Source: Arthrobacter sp. C2 (GTDB lineage: Bacteria > Actinomycetota > Actinomycetes > Actinomycetales > Micrococcaceae). From it: a DNA stretch of 64,000 bases. A program made the position numbers and the translations under genes. Positions 35,046-43,436 of this stretch are shown here, one piece after another. The stretch covers positions 558,001 to 622,000 of the forward strand of contig CP042428.1 in assembly GCA_024207135.1 (NCBI GenBank), given 5' to 3'. The notes under the pieces are model-generated. The model was not told where the DNA came from. It did no database searches and saw only the letters and a program-made list of their open reading frames with translations. Each line of letters starts with the position of its first letter. Position 1 is the first letter of the stretch.

Positions 35046-35684
35046 CTAGGTCTTGCTGCCGGTGAGCGCGAGCGAACCGCCAAGGCCGATCATCACCACG
35101 CCGCCGCCGGCACCCATGTGCGAGAGACGTTTCGGGTTGCGGGCGAACCACGCCCGTGCCGTGCCGGCCGTGAGTGCCCAGACGCTGTCACTGGCCAGGC
35201 CAATTCCAAAGAAGATCATCCCGAGGGTCGCCATTTGCAGCGGGATGGCACCGTTTTCGTAGCTGACGAACTGCGGGAGCACGGCCACGAAGAACACGAT
35301 GGTCTTGGGGTTGGATACCCCGACGAAGAATCCCTCGCGGAGGAGGCGGAACGACGACGGTCGAGCCCTTGGCGAGGCGGCGGTGTCGGTGTGGTCGTTG
35401 CGGTGGCGGATCGCCTGCACTCCCAGGTACATCAAGTAGCCGGCTCCGACGAATTTGATGATGATGAAGACGACCACGGATTCTGCGACGATGGATCCGA
35501 CGCCGAGGGACACGAGGGCTATGGCCGGGAGTGCCCCGAGTGCGTTCCCGATCACGCTGAGAAAGCCGCCCTTGCGGCCCAGGGAGAGCGACCGGCCGAT
35601 GACAAAGAGCACGCTCGGGCCGGGAATGAGGATGAGGGCGAAGGCGGCGAGAGCGAAGGCCCAGCCGTTGGCCGCAGGTAGCAT
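35046..35684 (-). CDS. LysE/RhtB family exporter
   Basis: A 212-residue amino-acid exporter of the LysE superfamily with six hydrophobic segments. The first helix carries the signature FALILIPGPSVLFVIGRSLS; other landmarks are GNALGALPAIALVSLGVGSI, GFFVGVSNPKTIVFFVAVLP and the C-terminal GGGVVMIGLGGSLALTG. It exports an amino acid or derivative; which one is unknown. Only gene between repeats 7 and 8. Confidence 0.9.
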   Translation of the reverse strand: MLPAANGWAFALAAFALILIPGPSVLFVIGRSLSLGRKGGFLSVIGNALGALPAIALVSLGVGSIVAESVVVFIIIKFVGAGYLMYLGVQAIRHRNDHTDTAASPRARPSSFRLLREGFFVGVSNPKTIVFFVAVLPQFVSYENGAIPLQMATLGMIFFGIGLASDSVWALTAGTARAWFARNPKRLSHMGAGGGVVMIGLGGSLALTGSKT

Positions 35685-35946
35685 GTCGACTCCATTTCAC
35701 GGTGCGTTGATGCGTCGAATCTATCGGAAATCCAACCGCACTGCGGCGACACGCGCTCGTCTGCGGGGAACCCGCATGAGTTCTTCTTCACCGCTGGAAC
35801 AGTCGCAGCGTCCTGCACGGGGCGTATTTGGATGGGTGTTCAGTCTCGAAAGCCGGTTCCTTAACGGACTAATCGAATATCGACCGGTGACTGTCGAAGG
35901 CGACTGCACTGAGTGCCCGAAGCCCTTTGCGCTTCGTCTAGAGCGC

Positions 35947-35972
35947 CCGTAAGGGGAACCTCTACTGGGACT
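35947..35972 (+). repeat. junction repeat copy 8
   Basis: Left arm CCCGTAAG, core GGGAACCTC, right arm TACTGGGAC, followed by TGTCCCAGT, which pairs with ACTGGGAC. One of the best copies. It lies in the 690-bp stretch between lysE and the lipoprotein, which also holds an A/T-rich segment (36070-36180) and a terminator but no convincing gene. Confidence 0.75.
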
Positions 35973-36004
35973 GTCCCAGTTAGTTACGGGGCAGCGTATT
36001 GCCG

Positions 36005-36066
36005 TGTTTCGGTGGTCCATGTTGAGTGAGATCTTGCTAATGGTCTAGTTGCGGTGAGATGGGGCA
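36005..36066 (+). repeat. long diverged repeat, copy A
   Basis: Resembles 44270-44350: shared blocks include GGTGG, AGTGAG/AGCGAG, TTGC.AA, GGTC.AG and GGTGAGATG. About three quarters identical over the first 44 bp by eye. Purpose unknown; possibly a remnant of a mobile element end. Confidence 0.5.
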
Positions 36067-36327
36067 ATTGGAAGGTATATGCAAAATATTTATATTTTTT
36101 ATAAATATTGAAAAACTATGTGTCATAAAATGAATTATCGGCGATAGGTTCAAAATTTTCGGGTAAGCATTTCTCTTGCGAGACATCGGCAGGCTTGCCT
36201 TGATGCAAATCCCGACGTCCTCCCCATACCTATCCAGCGATGAATGACCCGAAGGCCACCGCCTTGCTGAAGTACTTGAAAGCCGACGACGTCGTGGAAT
36301 GGGCGGGTTCCCGGCAACCTGTGAAAC

Positions 36328-36365
36328 ACGAAGAAGGCGACCCGGATTTGAGTCGCCTTCTTCAG
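36328..36365 (-). terminator. hairpin terminator after the lipoprotein gene
   Basis: GAAGAAGGCGAC pairs perfectly with GTCGCCTTCTTC across a 10-bp loop. It starts just past the lipoprotein stop in the direction of transcription. Confidence 0.75.
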
Positions 36366-36373
36366 TCCTGCCC

Positions 36374-37699
36374 CTAGTTCGTGCGCACCCCGGAAAGGAT
36401 ATCGTGGTCGCGGAACACGACGGTGTTCTCGGGGGTGATCCAGTCCGGGAGTTCGCTAGTTTCATCGCCTGCGTTCTCAACATCCTGGATCATCTTGGTG
36501 GTTAGGTCCACCAAGACCCTGGTCTGGTCCGCGGCCCGGGTTCCGTATGCCCGGGTGCCGTCCTTGTTGGCGACGCCGAGCGAGATCCGTTCGGTGCCTC
36601 TGAAGCTCACGAGCTTGCCGGTTCGCTTGTTGTAGGCGGAATCTTTCATAACCAGGAAGTCCCCATCCAGGGAGCCTTGAAGGCCCTTGACGGTGTAGCC
36701 GTCTGCTTTGCGGTCAACGCTGCTGGTCTGGTGGATCTTGCGGTGTTCTAGATCCACCAGGTAGCTGCCGTGGTACGGCTTCTCGATGGCAAAGTTGTAG
36801 TCGAAGGAGATGAAGTTCCCGCTAACGGCTAGAACTTGCATTTCGCCCAGCGGGTCTTTTTCCCCGCCGCTCAGGGTGTTCAGCACGTCCCAGCCGCCGG
36901 GAACCCGCATCTCGTATGCTCCGATCCCGAGTTGGCCCTGCACGAGTGGCTCGCCCTGGGTCAGTGCGATGACATTCTGGCTGGGTCCTTTGACCTTCGT
37001 TATGCCGACCGGGGTGGCATAGAAGCTTTCCGGTTCCCCGTTGCCGTCGGTGTCACCAGTGAGCGGCACCATGTGCCTGATGTCATTCTGGCTCGATGGG
37101 TCCTCGCCCCAAGCGTAGGCGTCCTCCTGCCCGAAGGAACTGATCTTTGCGGGGTCGTCAAGTCCGAGGAATGTGACCTGGACGTCGGAGACGCTCTCGG
37201 GGACAAGCCCGTCCCGAGTTGGCAGAACGCCCATCTGTGTCACCGACAGGAAGTCTTTTCTTTCGTGTCGGACGATGCTGAACGCGGTCGGGAAGTCATT
37301 CTCAGACTCGCCCACCTGGGCAATGCGCTTGACCGCTGCGGTTCCAACCGTTGAACCATCGTTGAGGTTGACCACCGTGACCTTGATGTCGGCCGAGAGA
37401 TCAGTGCTCTCCACGGAAACGGCTTTGTTGCTCGCGAAGAAGATTTCACCCTTGGTCTTGATGGCCCAAGCCTTTCCGGCATCAACGAAGGGCTTCAAGT
37501 CGGCGGTCACCACTGTGGTGAAGTCGGCGCTCTGGCTGGTGGCCGGCGATCGGGTATTCGACGGAGACGCTGAAGGAGCCCCTGAAGGGGCTGTTGATCC
37601 TGGCGCGCTCACGAGGGTCGGCGCAGCGCATGAGGAGAGGAGCAAAACAAGAGAAAGGGCGGCCAGCGGAACTGCTTTCAGGGGCCTGTCGATTTTCAC
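36374..37699 (-). CDS. lipoprotein of unknown function
   Basis: A 441-residue surface lipoprotein. Signal sequence MKIDRPLKAVPLAALSLVLL ends in lipobox LLSSC (Cys24), followed by a Ser/Pro/Thr-rich linker to about residue 60. The remainder is rich in beta-strand and turn patterns with aromatic-glycine pairs (FISFDYNFAIEKPYHGSYLV), perhaps a beta-propeller, but no family is recognised. It is the only clear gene between repeats 8 and 9 and the largest in the array. Confidence 0.8.
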   Translation of the reverse strand: MKIDRPLKAVPLAALSLVLLLSSCAAPTLVSAPGSTAPSGAPSASPSNTRSPATSQSADFTTVVTADLKPFVDAGKAWAIKTKGEIFFASNKAVSVESTDLSADIKVTVVNLNDGSTVGTAAVKRIAQVGESENDFPTAFSIVRHERKDFLSVTQMGVLPTRDGLVPESVSDVQVTFLGLDDPAKISSFGQEDAYAWGEDPSSQNDIRHMVPLTGDTDGNGEPESFYATPVGITKVKGPSQNVIALTQGEPLVQGQLGIGAYEMRVPGGWDVLNTLSGGEKDPLGEMQVLAVSGNFISFDYNFAIEKPYHGSYLVDLEHRKIHQTSSVDRKADGYTVKGLQGSLDGDFLVMKDSAYNKRTGKLVSFRGTERISLGVANKDGTRAYGTRAADQTRVLVDLTTKMIQDVENAGDETSELPDWITPENTVVFRDHDILSGVRTN

Positions 37700-37970
37700 G
37701 GTATCTCCAAGTCGGCAATGGTTCTTAAGATAACTCTAACGAATAAATTAATGAATGAACCGCTGGGCAATCGGCGGGGCGTGGCCTGCGCCCAACGACC
37801 AAATATTGAATATTTTCCACTCCCACACACGATGCCCCGCCGCCACTAATGGGACGGGGCGCCGTGAACTTTGGGGGCACCACAGAAAACGGAAAAATGC
37901 TGCGCCAAGGGCGAGTTGAGCCAGATAGTCTCTGGACTGCAGCTCGACAATGGAAGCCACCCACAGCCTG

Positions 37971-37996
37971 TCCGTAGCGGGAACCTATGCCGGCAC
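37971..37996 (+). repeat. junction repeat copy 9
   Basis: Left arm TCCGTAG, core CGGGAACCTATG, right arm CCGGCAC. Divergent junction in the 425-bp gap between the lipoprotein and deaminase starts; nothing else recognised in that gap. Confidence 0.65.
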
Positions 37997-38124
37997 CCTC
38001 TTGGCGACGCGCGGAGGTCTCGAACGCGGGAGACCCCGGATGCCTCCGGGCTCGGTACGAAGCACAATAGGGCCGGTGTCGGTCAACGACGTATTTACCG
38101 TGTGATTCATGCCAGACTGCAGAC

Positions 38125-38571
38125 ATGAACCTTGACCAAGAGCTCGTCAATGCCGCAATCGACCAATTGGATCGTCGCTGGCCCGATGCGGAGCAAGCAG
38201 TGGCAGCGGCCCTGTACCTCGACGACGGGCAAATACTGACCAGCGTCAGTCTCGACAACTTCAACGCGGCGGCGAACCTGTGCGCGGAAACGGGTGCCAT
38301 CTGCCATGCCTACAACATCGATCGGCGGGTGACCGCGTCGGTGTGCGTGAGCCGGGAGCCTGGTCGCGACGGGGTTGCGATTCTTGCCCCGTGCGGTCTC
38401 TGCCAGGAAAGGTTTGCACTGTGGGGACCGGAGGTTCAAGTAGCAGTCCCGGATTCGGTTGCGGCCGAGGGGTGGACCACCCGGACTTTGCTCGAGGTCA
38501 ATCCGTATTACTGGGCCACACAATTTACGGATGGCGGTCAGTGGCCGTCTGCCGCCGACCATATCGGGTAA
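38125..38571 (+). CDS. cytidine deaminase-like protein
   Basis: A 148-residue member of the cytidine/blasticidin deaminase family. Catalytic elements are visible: NFNAAANLCAETGAICHAYN with the CAE zinc/proton-shuttle motif, and LAPCGLCQERFALWG with PCGxC zinc ligands. Length fits blasticidin-S-deaminase-like or free cytidine deaminase. Substrate cannot be decided from sequence. Only gene between repeats 9 and 10. Confidence 0.87.
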   Translation: MNLDQELVNAAIDQLDRRWPDAEQAVAAALYLDDGQILTSVSLDNFNAAANLCAETGAICHAYNIDRRVTASVCVSREPGRDGVAILAPCGLCQERFALWGPEVQVAVPDSVAAEGWTTRTLLEVNPYYWATQFTDGGQWPSAADHIG

Positions 38572-38634
38572 GAGAACGGGGCCTACCCGGCGGGGCACCA
38601 CTCATTGACCGAACCTGCCAAAAGCCGCAGTAGG

Positions 38635-38662
38635 TTCCGGTTGGCGGGAACGTTTATCGGAC
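38635..38662 (+). repeat. junction repeat copy 10
   Basis: Left arm TTCCGGTTG, core GCGGGAACG, right arm TTTATCGGAC. Lies in the 303-bp gap between the deaminase gene and the next membrane protein, where nothing else is recognised. Confidence 0.65.
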
Positions 38663-38874
38663 GTTTTGAACTCTCAGCCCTGGTGACGGTGCTTGGGTGC
38701 GCTGCTGTTCTGCTTCACGCGCGCTGTATCGGTTTCTCAGAATCTGCCGATGTAAGCTGATCTCACGGTAGAAGTCGGTGCAGAAAAGGATTTTGTCGTG
38801 TCGTAGGGAGCTGCTCGAAGGCGCCGCGACCCGATAGACTCCTCCAACGGCAGCGGAGCTACTCCGAGCCAGCG

Positions 38875-39240
38875 TTGGGACGACTAGAGGATACAAAAGC
38901 ACAGGTCAATGAGCCGGACACCCGGCAACCTCTAATAATCATCGACCGCGTCTTTTCAACCATCCTTTTGGTCGCGCAGCCGGTTGTCGCCGTCGCGAAT
39001 TTCTTTTTTGTTGCCCTCACCGAGTCCGACTGGCCGGATGGAACCCGCTCAGTACCGCATTGGGCGGCAACGGCTGCCATCCTTCTGGTCTTCCTAATTC
39101 CGTTCGCTGCGGCTGTGGTCACGATCGTGATGCTCGCCACGCGCCGAATCGCGTTCTGGGTACCGCTCCTCGCCCTGGCTCTCACGTCTATAATCGTCGG
39201 CGCTCTCACAGCGTACGGGCAGACACCAGACATCTTGTAA
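38875..39240 (+). CDS. three-TM membrane protein
   Basis: A 121-residue protein with three predicted membrane helices (FSTILLVAQPVVAVANFFFV, AATAAILLVFLIPFAAAVVT, and WVPLLALALTSIIVGALTAY). The TTG at 38875 is the first start in frame; another start within the first 20 residues is possible. No family recognised. Sole gene between repeats 10 and 11. Confidence 0.65.
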   Translation: MGRLEDTKAQVNEPDTRQPLIIIDRVFSTILLVAQPVVAVANFFFVALTESDWPDGTRSVPHWAATAAILLVFLIPFAAAVVTIVMLATRRIAFWVPLLALALTSIIVGALTAYGQTPDIL

Positions 39241-39363
39241 CCTCGCACCCGGGCACCCTTTTCCGAGGGGGCATAGGGCAAGCGTCGTGGACGGTCCCGC
39301 TGGTGGGTCTGGACCGACCGCCGGTTCATGACGTGGAAGGAATCCACGCTGCACTGCATGGCC

Positions 39364-39389
39364 GTCCCACAGGGGAACGCTCACCGGAC
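39364..39389 (+). repeat. junction repeat copy 11
   Basis: Left arm GTCCCACAG, core GGGAACGCT, right arm CACCGGAC. Tandem junction between two plus-strand genes. Confidence 0.72.
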
Positions 39390-39438
39390 TTCCTCGCCTG
39401 GCAAACTTCTGAGAAAACAGGAAATAGACTGAGCCACT

Positions 39439-40002
39439 ATGAGAGAGACCGACCTTGAAGTTAATTACTTCCGGTTCGAGCATGTGGCCCCGGAGGAAAT
39501 TTGGGTTGAGGTAGCGAGTCTCTTCGTCTTGAGCTTCGCAGCCCCTCCTTACAACGAATCGCCAGACGAACTACAAAGCATTGATCAATGGGGTCCCGAC
39601 AAACTTGCTAGCCCTGGTGGGCGACTCGTTGCGGCGAGACACAATGGACGCCTGGTCGGTTTTGCTTTATCTCAGAGGCTTGACCAGGACAGCTCCTGGC
39701 GGCGACGACTAGACACGATGCTGTCAACGCTAGACGCGGTAATCTCGCCTTCGAGAACTGTTATCGTCCAGGAACTCGCTGTCGACGAAAGCTTTCGCGG
39801 CCGGGGGATAGCCAAACAGTGCATCCGTGAACTCCTGTCGAGCCGAGCCGAACAGGATGCCATCTTGGGTGTTTTCGGCCAAGCGTCCCAAGTCCGAGAG
39901 ATGTATAGACACTGGGGTTTTTCGGAGCTCGGCACCTCTCCCATCTACGGCGGAACTGTGACCATGCATGCCTTGCATCACAAGCTTCCATGGACGGCCT
40001 AG
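39439..40002 (+). CDS. GNAT N-acetyltransferase
   Basis: A 187-residue GNAT protein. The conserved part runs from GGRLVAARHNGRLVGFALSQ through VIVQELAVDESFRGRGIAKQ (motif A, R-G-x-G-I-A) to MYRHWGFSELG near the C terminus, which ends in a short helix. Of a different GNAT subgroup from the RimJ-like copies. Substrate unknown. Sole gene between repeats 11 and 12. Confidence 0.85.
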   Translation: MRETDLEVNYFRFEHVAPEEIWVEVASLFVLSFAAPPYNESPDELQSIDQWGPDKLASPGGRLVAARHNGRLVGFALSQRLDQDSSWRRRLDTMLSTLDAVISPSRTVIVQELAVDESFRGRGIAKQCIRELLSSRAEQDAILGVFGQASQVREMYRHWGFSELGTSPIYGGTVTMHALHHKLPWTA

Positions 40003-40095
40003 CCATCCAGCCGTATGGCTTTCAACGCTAAAAGACGCGTTTTCTGCAGAGCTAAATGTCGTAACCCCAAACGCATTGGCTCTCGGTTCATGATG

Positions 40096-40121
40096 TTTCG
40101 CAGGGGAACCTTGAACGGGAC
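40096..40121 (+). repeat. junction repeat copy 12
   Basis: Left arm TTTCGCAG, core GGGAACCTTG, right arm AACGGGAC. Convergent junction. Confidence 0.75.
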
Positions 40122-40190
40122 TGTTGTCGTTGGTGCCGCTGACGGGTACCCAGTCAATGGTCCACGGGGAATACAAACCTGAGAATCGAA

Positions 40191-40592
40191 CTAATCGTCG
40201 AACCGACTGCTGGGTTTGGATTGCTCGCGGAAAATCGTGGAAATGAGCTGGAACGTGCCTACTTCGCATTCCCGGCTCAGAGACCTTTCTTCCTCCTCGC
40301 AGCGAGAGACCTCAGAGGCGGGTGCGTCCTGAGCGTAGAACTCGTCCATGCGGCGCGATGAGTAGTTGCGAACGTAGTAGCCGCTGTCATCAACTATTTC
40401 CTCCACGCTGAAATCAGCAGCGGTCATCTTTTCGACGTAGAGCCGATACGCTTCCACATAGTCTTCGCGAGTGACGTAGCCCTTGCTGAGGACACCGGCT
40501 TCGAAGTCCGAGAGCGTGGTGACCCGAAATGCCTTGGCGAACCGAGCATGCATCTGGTTTTCAAGGGAACGTGCCTCCCTGTTCAGTTCCAC
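40191..40592 (-). CDS. hypothetical acidic protein
   Basis: A 133-residue soluble protein with no recognised family. It is acidic and rich in Glu, Arg and Tyr; segments such as EDYVEAYRLYVEKMTAADFS and CEEEERSLSRECEVGTFQLI suggest a mostly helical fold. No signal peptide or membrane segment. Sole gene between repeats 12 and 13. Confidence 0.65.
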   Translation of the reverse strand: MELNREARSLENQMHARFAKAFRVTTLSDFEAGVLSKGYVTREDYVEAYRLYVEKMTAADFSVEEIVDDSGYYVRNYSSRRMDEFYAQDAPASEVSRCEEEERSLSRECEVGTFQLISTIFREQSKPSSRFDD

Positions 40593-40685
40593 CGGTTCTC
40601 CTCTGCTTCACGAAGTGGCTTACACGGCAGTAGTCTGCCATGCCTTGGGAACGAGATGATCCTCCGCTGCAGTTGGGAGGGGTTA

Positions 40686-40712
40686 TTCCGCGTGAGGAAC
40701 GCTCTACGGGAC
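40686..40712 (+). repeat. junction repeat copy 13
   Basis: Left arm TTCCGCGTG, core AGGAACGCTC, right arm TACGGGAC. One of the closest to the consensus. Confidence 0.77.
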
Positions 40713-40827
40713 GGTAATGAGCGCTTGGGGACATCGGATGATGCATGCCGGTTCTCCGAAGCGATTTGGATGCGGCAAGGTCGGTATTTGCGCCGGACCT
40801 CGCAAGGGCGACGCTGCCGGCCCGCCG

Positions 40828-41496
40828 TCACTGGATGCTGGGCTGGCCAGCCCGCAGGGCAGCAAGCCAGCTGTCCCAGGTGGGCCGAAGCAGCGCGGCC
40901 AGGGCGTCGTAGCCTCCGGCTCCTGGATGGGCCCCATCGCCCTCGCGCACCTCGCGCCGCCATACATCATGGTCCTGCATCTGCCTCACGACACCCACGT
41001 AGGGAACTGAATGACGGGCGCATTCAGCTTCCAACAAGGCATCCAGGGAAATGATGCGTTCATTGTGCGCGTCGTCGTCAACCGCTGGCGGACCGACCAT
41101 CAGGGCGGGCCACCCCGATTTGCCGAGCTGCGTCAAAAGCTCACGCAAATGGGATACCGACGCCTCGGATGCGGCTCGGGTGACGCCGGATTCGTTCATG
41201 GTGTCGTTGACGCCGAAGGACAATACAACACCCGCATGGCTTCCGGCAGGAAGCCGAGGCGTGCATTCGGCCCGGAAGCGGCGAAGAATGTCGGCGCTGG
41301 TGTCACGGCGAATACCCAGGTTGTAGGCGGTCAAGGCATGTCCTTGTGCATGGCTGCGCGCTGCCAGGCGTCCGGTCCAGCCCAGGTGTCTGGCGTCGCC
41401 GACTCCGGCCACGAAGGAGTCGCCGATAAAGCAGACTCGCACATCCGGTTCCGGCTGCTCCCCAGGATCCTCGGTATTCACCTGAACCACCGTCAT
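40828..41496 (-). CDS. SGNH/GDSL hydrolase
   Basis: A 222-residue SGNH hydrolase. Block I is VCFIGDSFVAGVGDARHLGW (catalytic Ser in GDSF), block II/III the oxyanion Gly and Asn in VVLSFGVNDTMNE, and block V GAHPGAGGYDALA (Asp and His). It would hydrolyse an ester of unknown identity. The ATG overlaps the stop of the arginase-like gene (ATGA), so the two are coupled; the array interval therefore holds a two-gene operon. Confidence 0.88.
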   Translation of the reverse strand: MTVVQVNTEDPGEQPEPDVRVCFIGDSFVAGVGDARHLGWTGRLAARSHAQGHALTAYNLGIRRDTSADILRRFRAECTPRLPAGSHAGVVLSFGVNDTMNESGVTRAASEASVSHLRELLTQLGKSGWPALMVGPPAVDDDAHNERIISLDALLEAECARHSVPYVGVVRQMQDHDVWRREVREGDGAHPGAGGYDALAALLRPTWDSWLAALRAGQPSIQ

Positions 41497-42383
41497 CCCT
41501 CCTGGGCTTCGTTGTTGTTGCAGCCTTGGACGGTGATGCCCAACGCGTCCAGCACCGGCCAGAGCATTGAGGCGATGTGGTCCACTCCCGGCACGTATTC
41601 GGTGATGCCGACCCCGACGAGTGTGCCCCGGGTCCGAAGTCTGTTGATCACCGCGACCAAGGTGGCGATGGCCAGCCCACCGGGCTCGGGAACAGCCACC
41701 GCTGGCCACACCATGGGGTCCAGGACGTCCAGGTCCAGGTGCACGTAGAGCGGTGCACCGTCGGGCAGCCACCGGACCAGAAGTTCTTCCAGGAGGTCCG
41801 GTTCGTTTTGCAGTTGCTCGGGGTTGATTACTGGCAGCTCGTGCGCGGCAATGAATGCCTGCTCGGGCGGGTCCATGGAGCGGGTGCCCAGCAGTGCGCA
41901 TCGTTGCGGTGACAGGGTGGTGGACGGGACCAAGTCCGGGTGGCCCTCGCCGAACAGGGTGCGCAGCGGCATGCCGTGTGCGTGTCCGCTGGGGCTGGAT
42001 TCCGGGGTGTTCAAGTCGGCGTGGGCGTCAATCCACACCACGCGTAGGTCCGGGTGGATCGAGGCCATGTGTGACACCGAGGCCACTTCCACGGTGCAGT
42101 CCCCGCCCAGGGTTAGCAGGCTGCTCGGCCCAAGGGCCCGCAAGAGATTCGAGGCCGCGACCAGGTGGGCCTCGACGGCATCGTGGCTCTCGATCAAGGA
42201 GGTGTCCCCGTGGTTGGGGTGCGTATCGAGGGTTCCAAGGTCCGGTTCCACGACGTGCCGCACTGTCGAGGGAGCGAGCATCTCGGCCAGGTAAGTGGCG
42301 CCCTGCGCAATCCCGGGCTCACCGCTGCCCTGCCACAACGGCACCACCAGTTGAAGGTCCCAATCGGTCACCACAATCCCCAC
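41493..42383 (-). CDS. arginase/agmatinase family protein
   Basis: Ureohydrolase fold of 296 residues. Metal-binding motifs are WIDAHADLNTPE and VHLDLDVLDP; the first motif, normally GGDHS, reads LTLGGDCTVE, so the first His ligand is replaced by Cys. The C-terminal Glu is in GITEYVPG. Variants with this substitution occur in the arginase superfamily, but the change leaves the substrate uncertain. It could act on a guanidino or amide bond, possibly together with the coupled SGNH hydrolase. Confidence 0.85.
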   Translation of the reverse strand: MGIVVTDWDLQLVVPLWQGSGEPGIAQGATYLAEMLAPSTVRHVVEPDLGTLDTHPNHGDTSLIESHDAVEAHLVAASNLLRALGPSSLLTLGGDCTVEVASVSHMASIHPDLRVVWIDAHADLNTPESSPSGHAHGMPLRTLFGEGHPDLVPSTTLSPQRCALLGTRSMDPPEQAFIAAHELPVINPEQLQNEPDLLEELLVRWLPDGAPLYVHLDLDVLDPMVWPAVAVPEPGGLAIATLVAVINRLRTRGTLVGVGITEYVPGVDHIASMLWPVLDALGITVQGCNNNEAQEG

Positions 42384-42510
42384 CTCATCTGCTACAATCG
42401 CGTTCGGTTGCTCCCATGCTAGGGCAGTGTCCGGCGATGACTGAATTTAGGAGTGTCAACGTGACGGCCGCTATTTCCCACGGTCGGAGACTCTGAAAGT
42501 CGACTCGCAG

Positions 42511-42537
42511 TCCGCAAGAGGGGAACCCTCTACGGGG
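42511..42537 (+). repeat. junction repeat copy 14
   Basis: Left arm TCCGCAAG, then AGGGGAACCCT, right arm CTACGGGG. The inner part AGAGGG-GAA-CCCTCT is a perfect hairpin. Divergent junction in a 340-bp gap with nothing else recognised. Confidence 0.77.
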
Positions 42538-42723
42538 TAGTCCACCTACCAGCGCTTCCCCGCTGGAGCCGGTACAGAAACCGGCGGTATGTCGACTGTC
42601 CATCTGAATCCCTGCTGCCGATCCACACGCGAACATGCTCTGTATTCGCCGGTCTCTCCTATGCTCAATGCGAGTGATCGAAGCAGGAAGGGTCCGTTCC
42701 ATGTTGTTTGAAAGGCAGGGCCT

Positions 42724-43308
42724 GTGTTCGAATCGGGAGCCTTCGTCATCAATGCGTGGGGTAATGTCGTGGATTTTGTCGTGGAGCCCTTTCCTCCGGC
42801 GGACCCCGCAGCGGCCCTGCGGGCGGCCATGCGCGGGGAGAGACAGGAGACTCGGCTGGCGGTTCCATTGGTCTACACCGGAGTGCATTCAGGGCCCATT
42901 GGCCTGACGGTGGAGGTCCTTCGAGCGAGGCCGGAAGCCACCCCGCTAGGATGGGAAGACATCCACGAGGTGTCCCTGATGCTCCCGGAGGGCCGAGCGT
43001 ACTTCACCACGCCCACCGGCTGGGAGATGAAGAACGTCGGCAGCATCGTGGGTGATCAGAAGGGCAGCTACCGGGCCAGGCTCCACGCCACGGGCCGCGA
43101 CACGGCCTTTGACCTCGCCGTGGAATCTCCCGTCGAACGGCACTTGGTCCAGTTCTGGAGGGAACCGCCATCACCGGCGTTTGCCCTGTCCTCCGGATCA
43201 GAGCGAGGCAAGGACCTGCCGCGTTTCATCAAGATATGGCAGGGGCCGCCCGGTGCCACCGCTCACTTTGATCCACGGTTGGTAGCCCCGGCTTCCCCTC
43301 CGGAGTAG
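42724..43308 (+). CDS. hypothetical protein
   Basis: A 194-residue soluble protein of unknown family, rich in beta-strand patterns. Recognisable features are an even distribution of aromatic residues (VVDFVVEPFP, GRAYFTTPTGWEM) and no signal peptide or membrane segment. It starts with ATG within GGCCTGTGTTCG context without a strong ribosome-binding site. Similarity to immunity-type or ComJ-like small proteins was considered but cannot be shown. Sole gene between repeats 14 and 15. Confidence 0.65.
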   Translation: MFESGAFVINAWGNVVDFVVEPFPPADPAAALRAAMRGERQETRLAVPLVYTGVHSGPIGLTVEVLRARPEATPLGWEDIHEVSLMLPEGRAYFTTPTGWEMKNVGSIVGDQKGSYRARLHATGRDTAFDLAVESPVERHLVQFWREPPSPAFALSSGSERGKDLPRFIKIWQGPPGATAHFDPRLVAPASPPE

Positions 43309-43379
43309 CGAAAGCTGTTGCCTGTCTTTCCCGCAGTCGACTGCACCGGGTCCAGAGTCCTCTGCACCGCGCAGTGCCG

Positions 43380-43405
43380 TCCGCAAGAGGAACGCTAACT
43401 GGGAC
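43380..43405 (+). repeat. junction repeat copy 15
   Basis: Left arm TCCGCAAG, core AGGAACGCT, right arm AACTGGGAC. Convergent junction. Confidence 0.76.
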
Positions 43406-43436
43406 ACTGACCCTGCCAACGCGGCGCTGAGGGCGA

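Noticed and set aside
36240-36377. 46-codon plus-strand frame (MNDPKATALLKYLKADDVVE...)
   Set aside because: It looks protein-like at the start but runs through the terminator and into the lipoprotein 3' end; could be a relic, not supportable as a gene.
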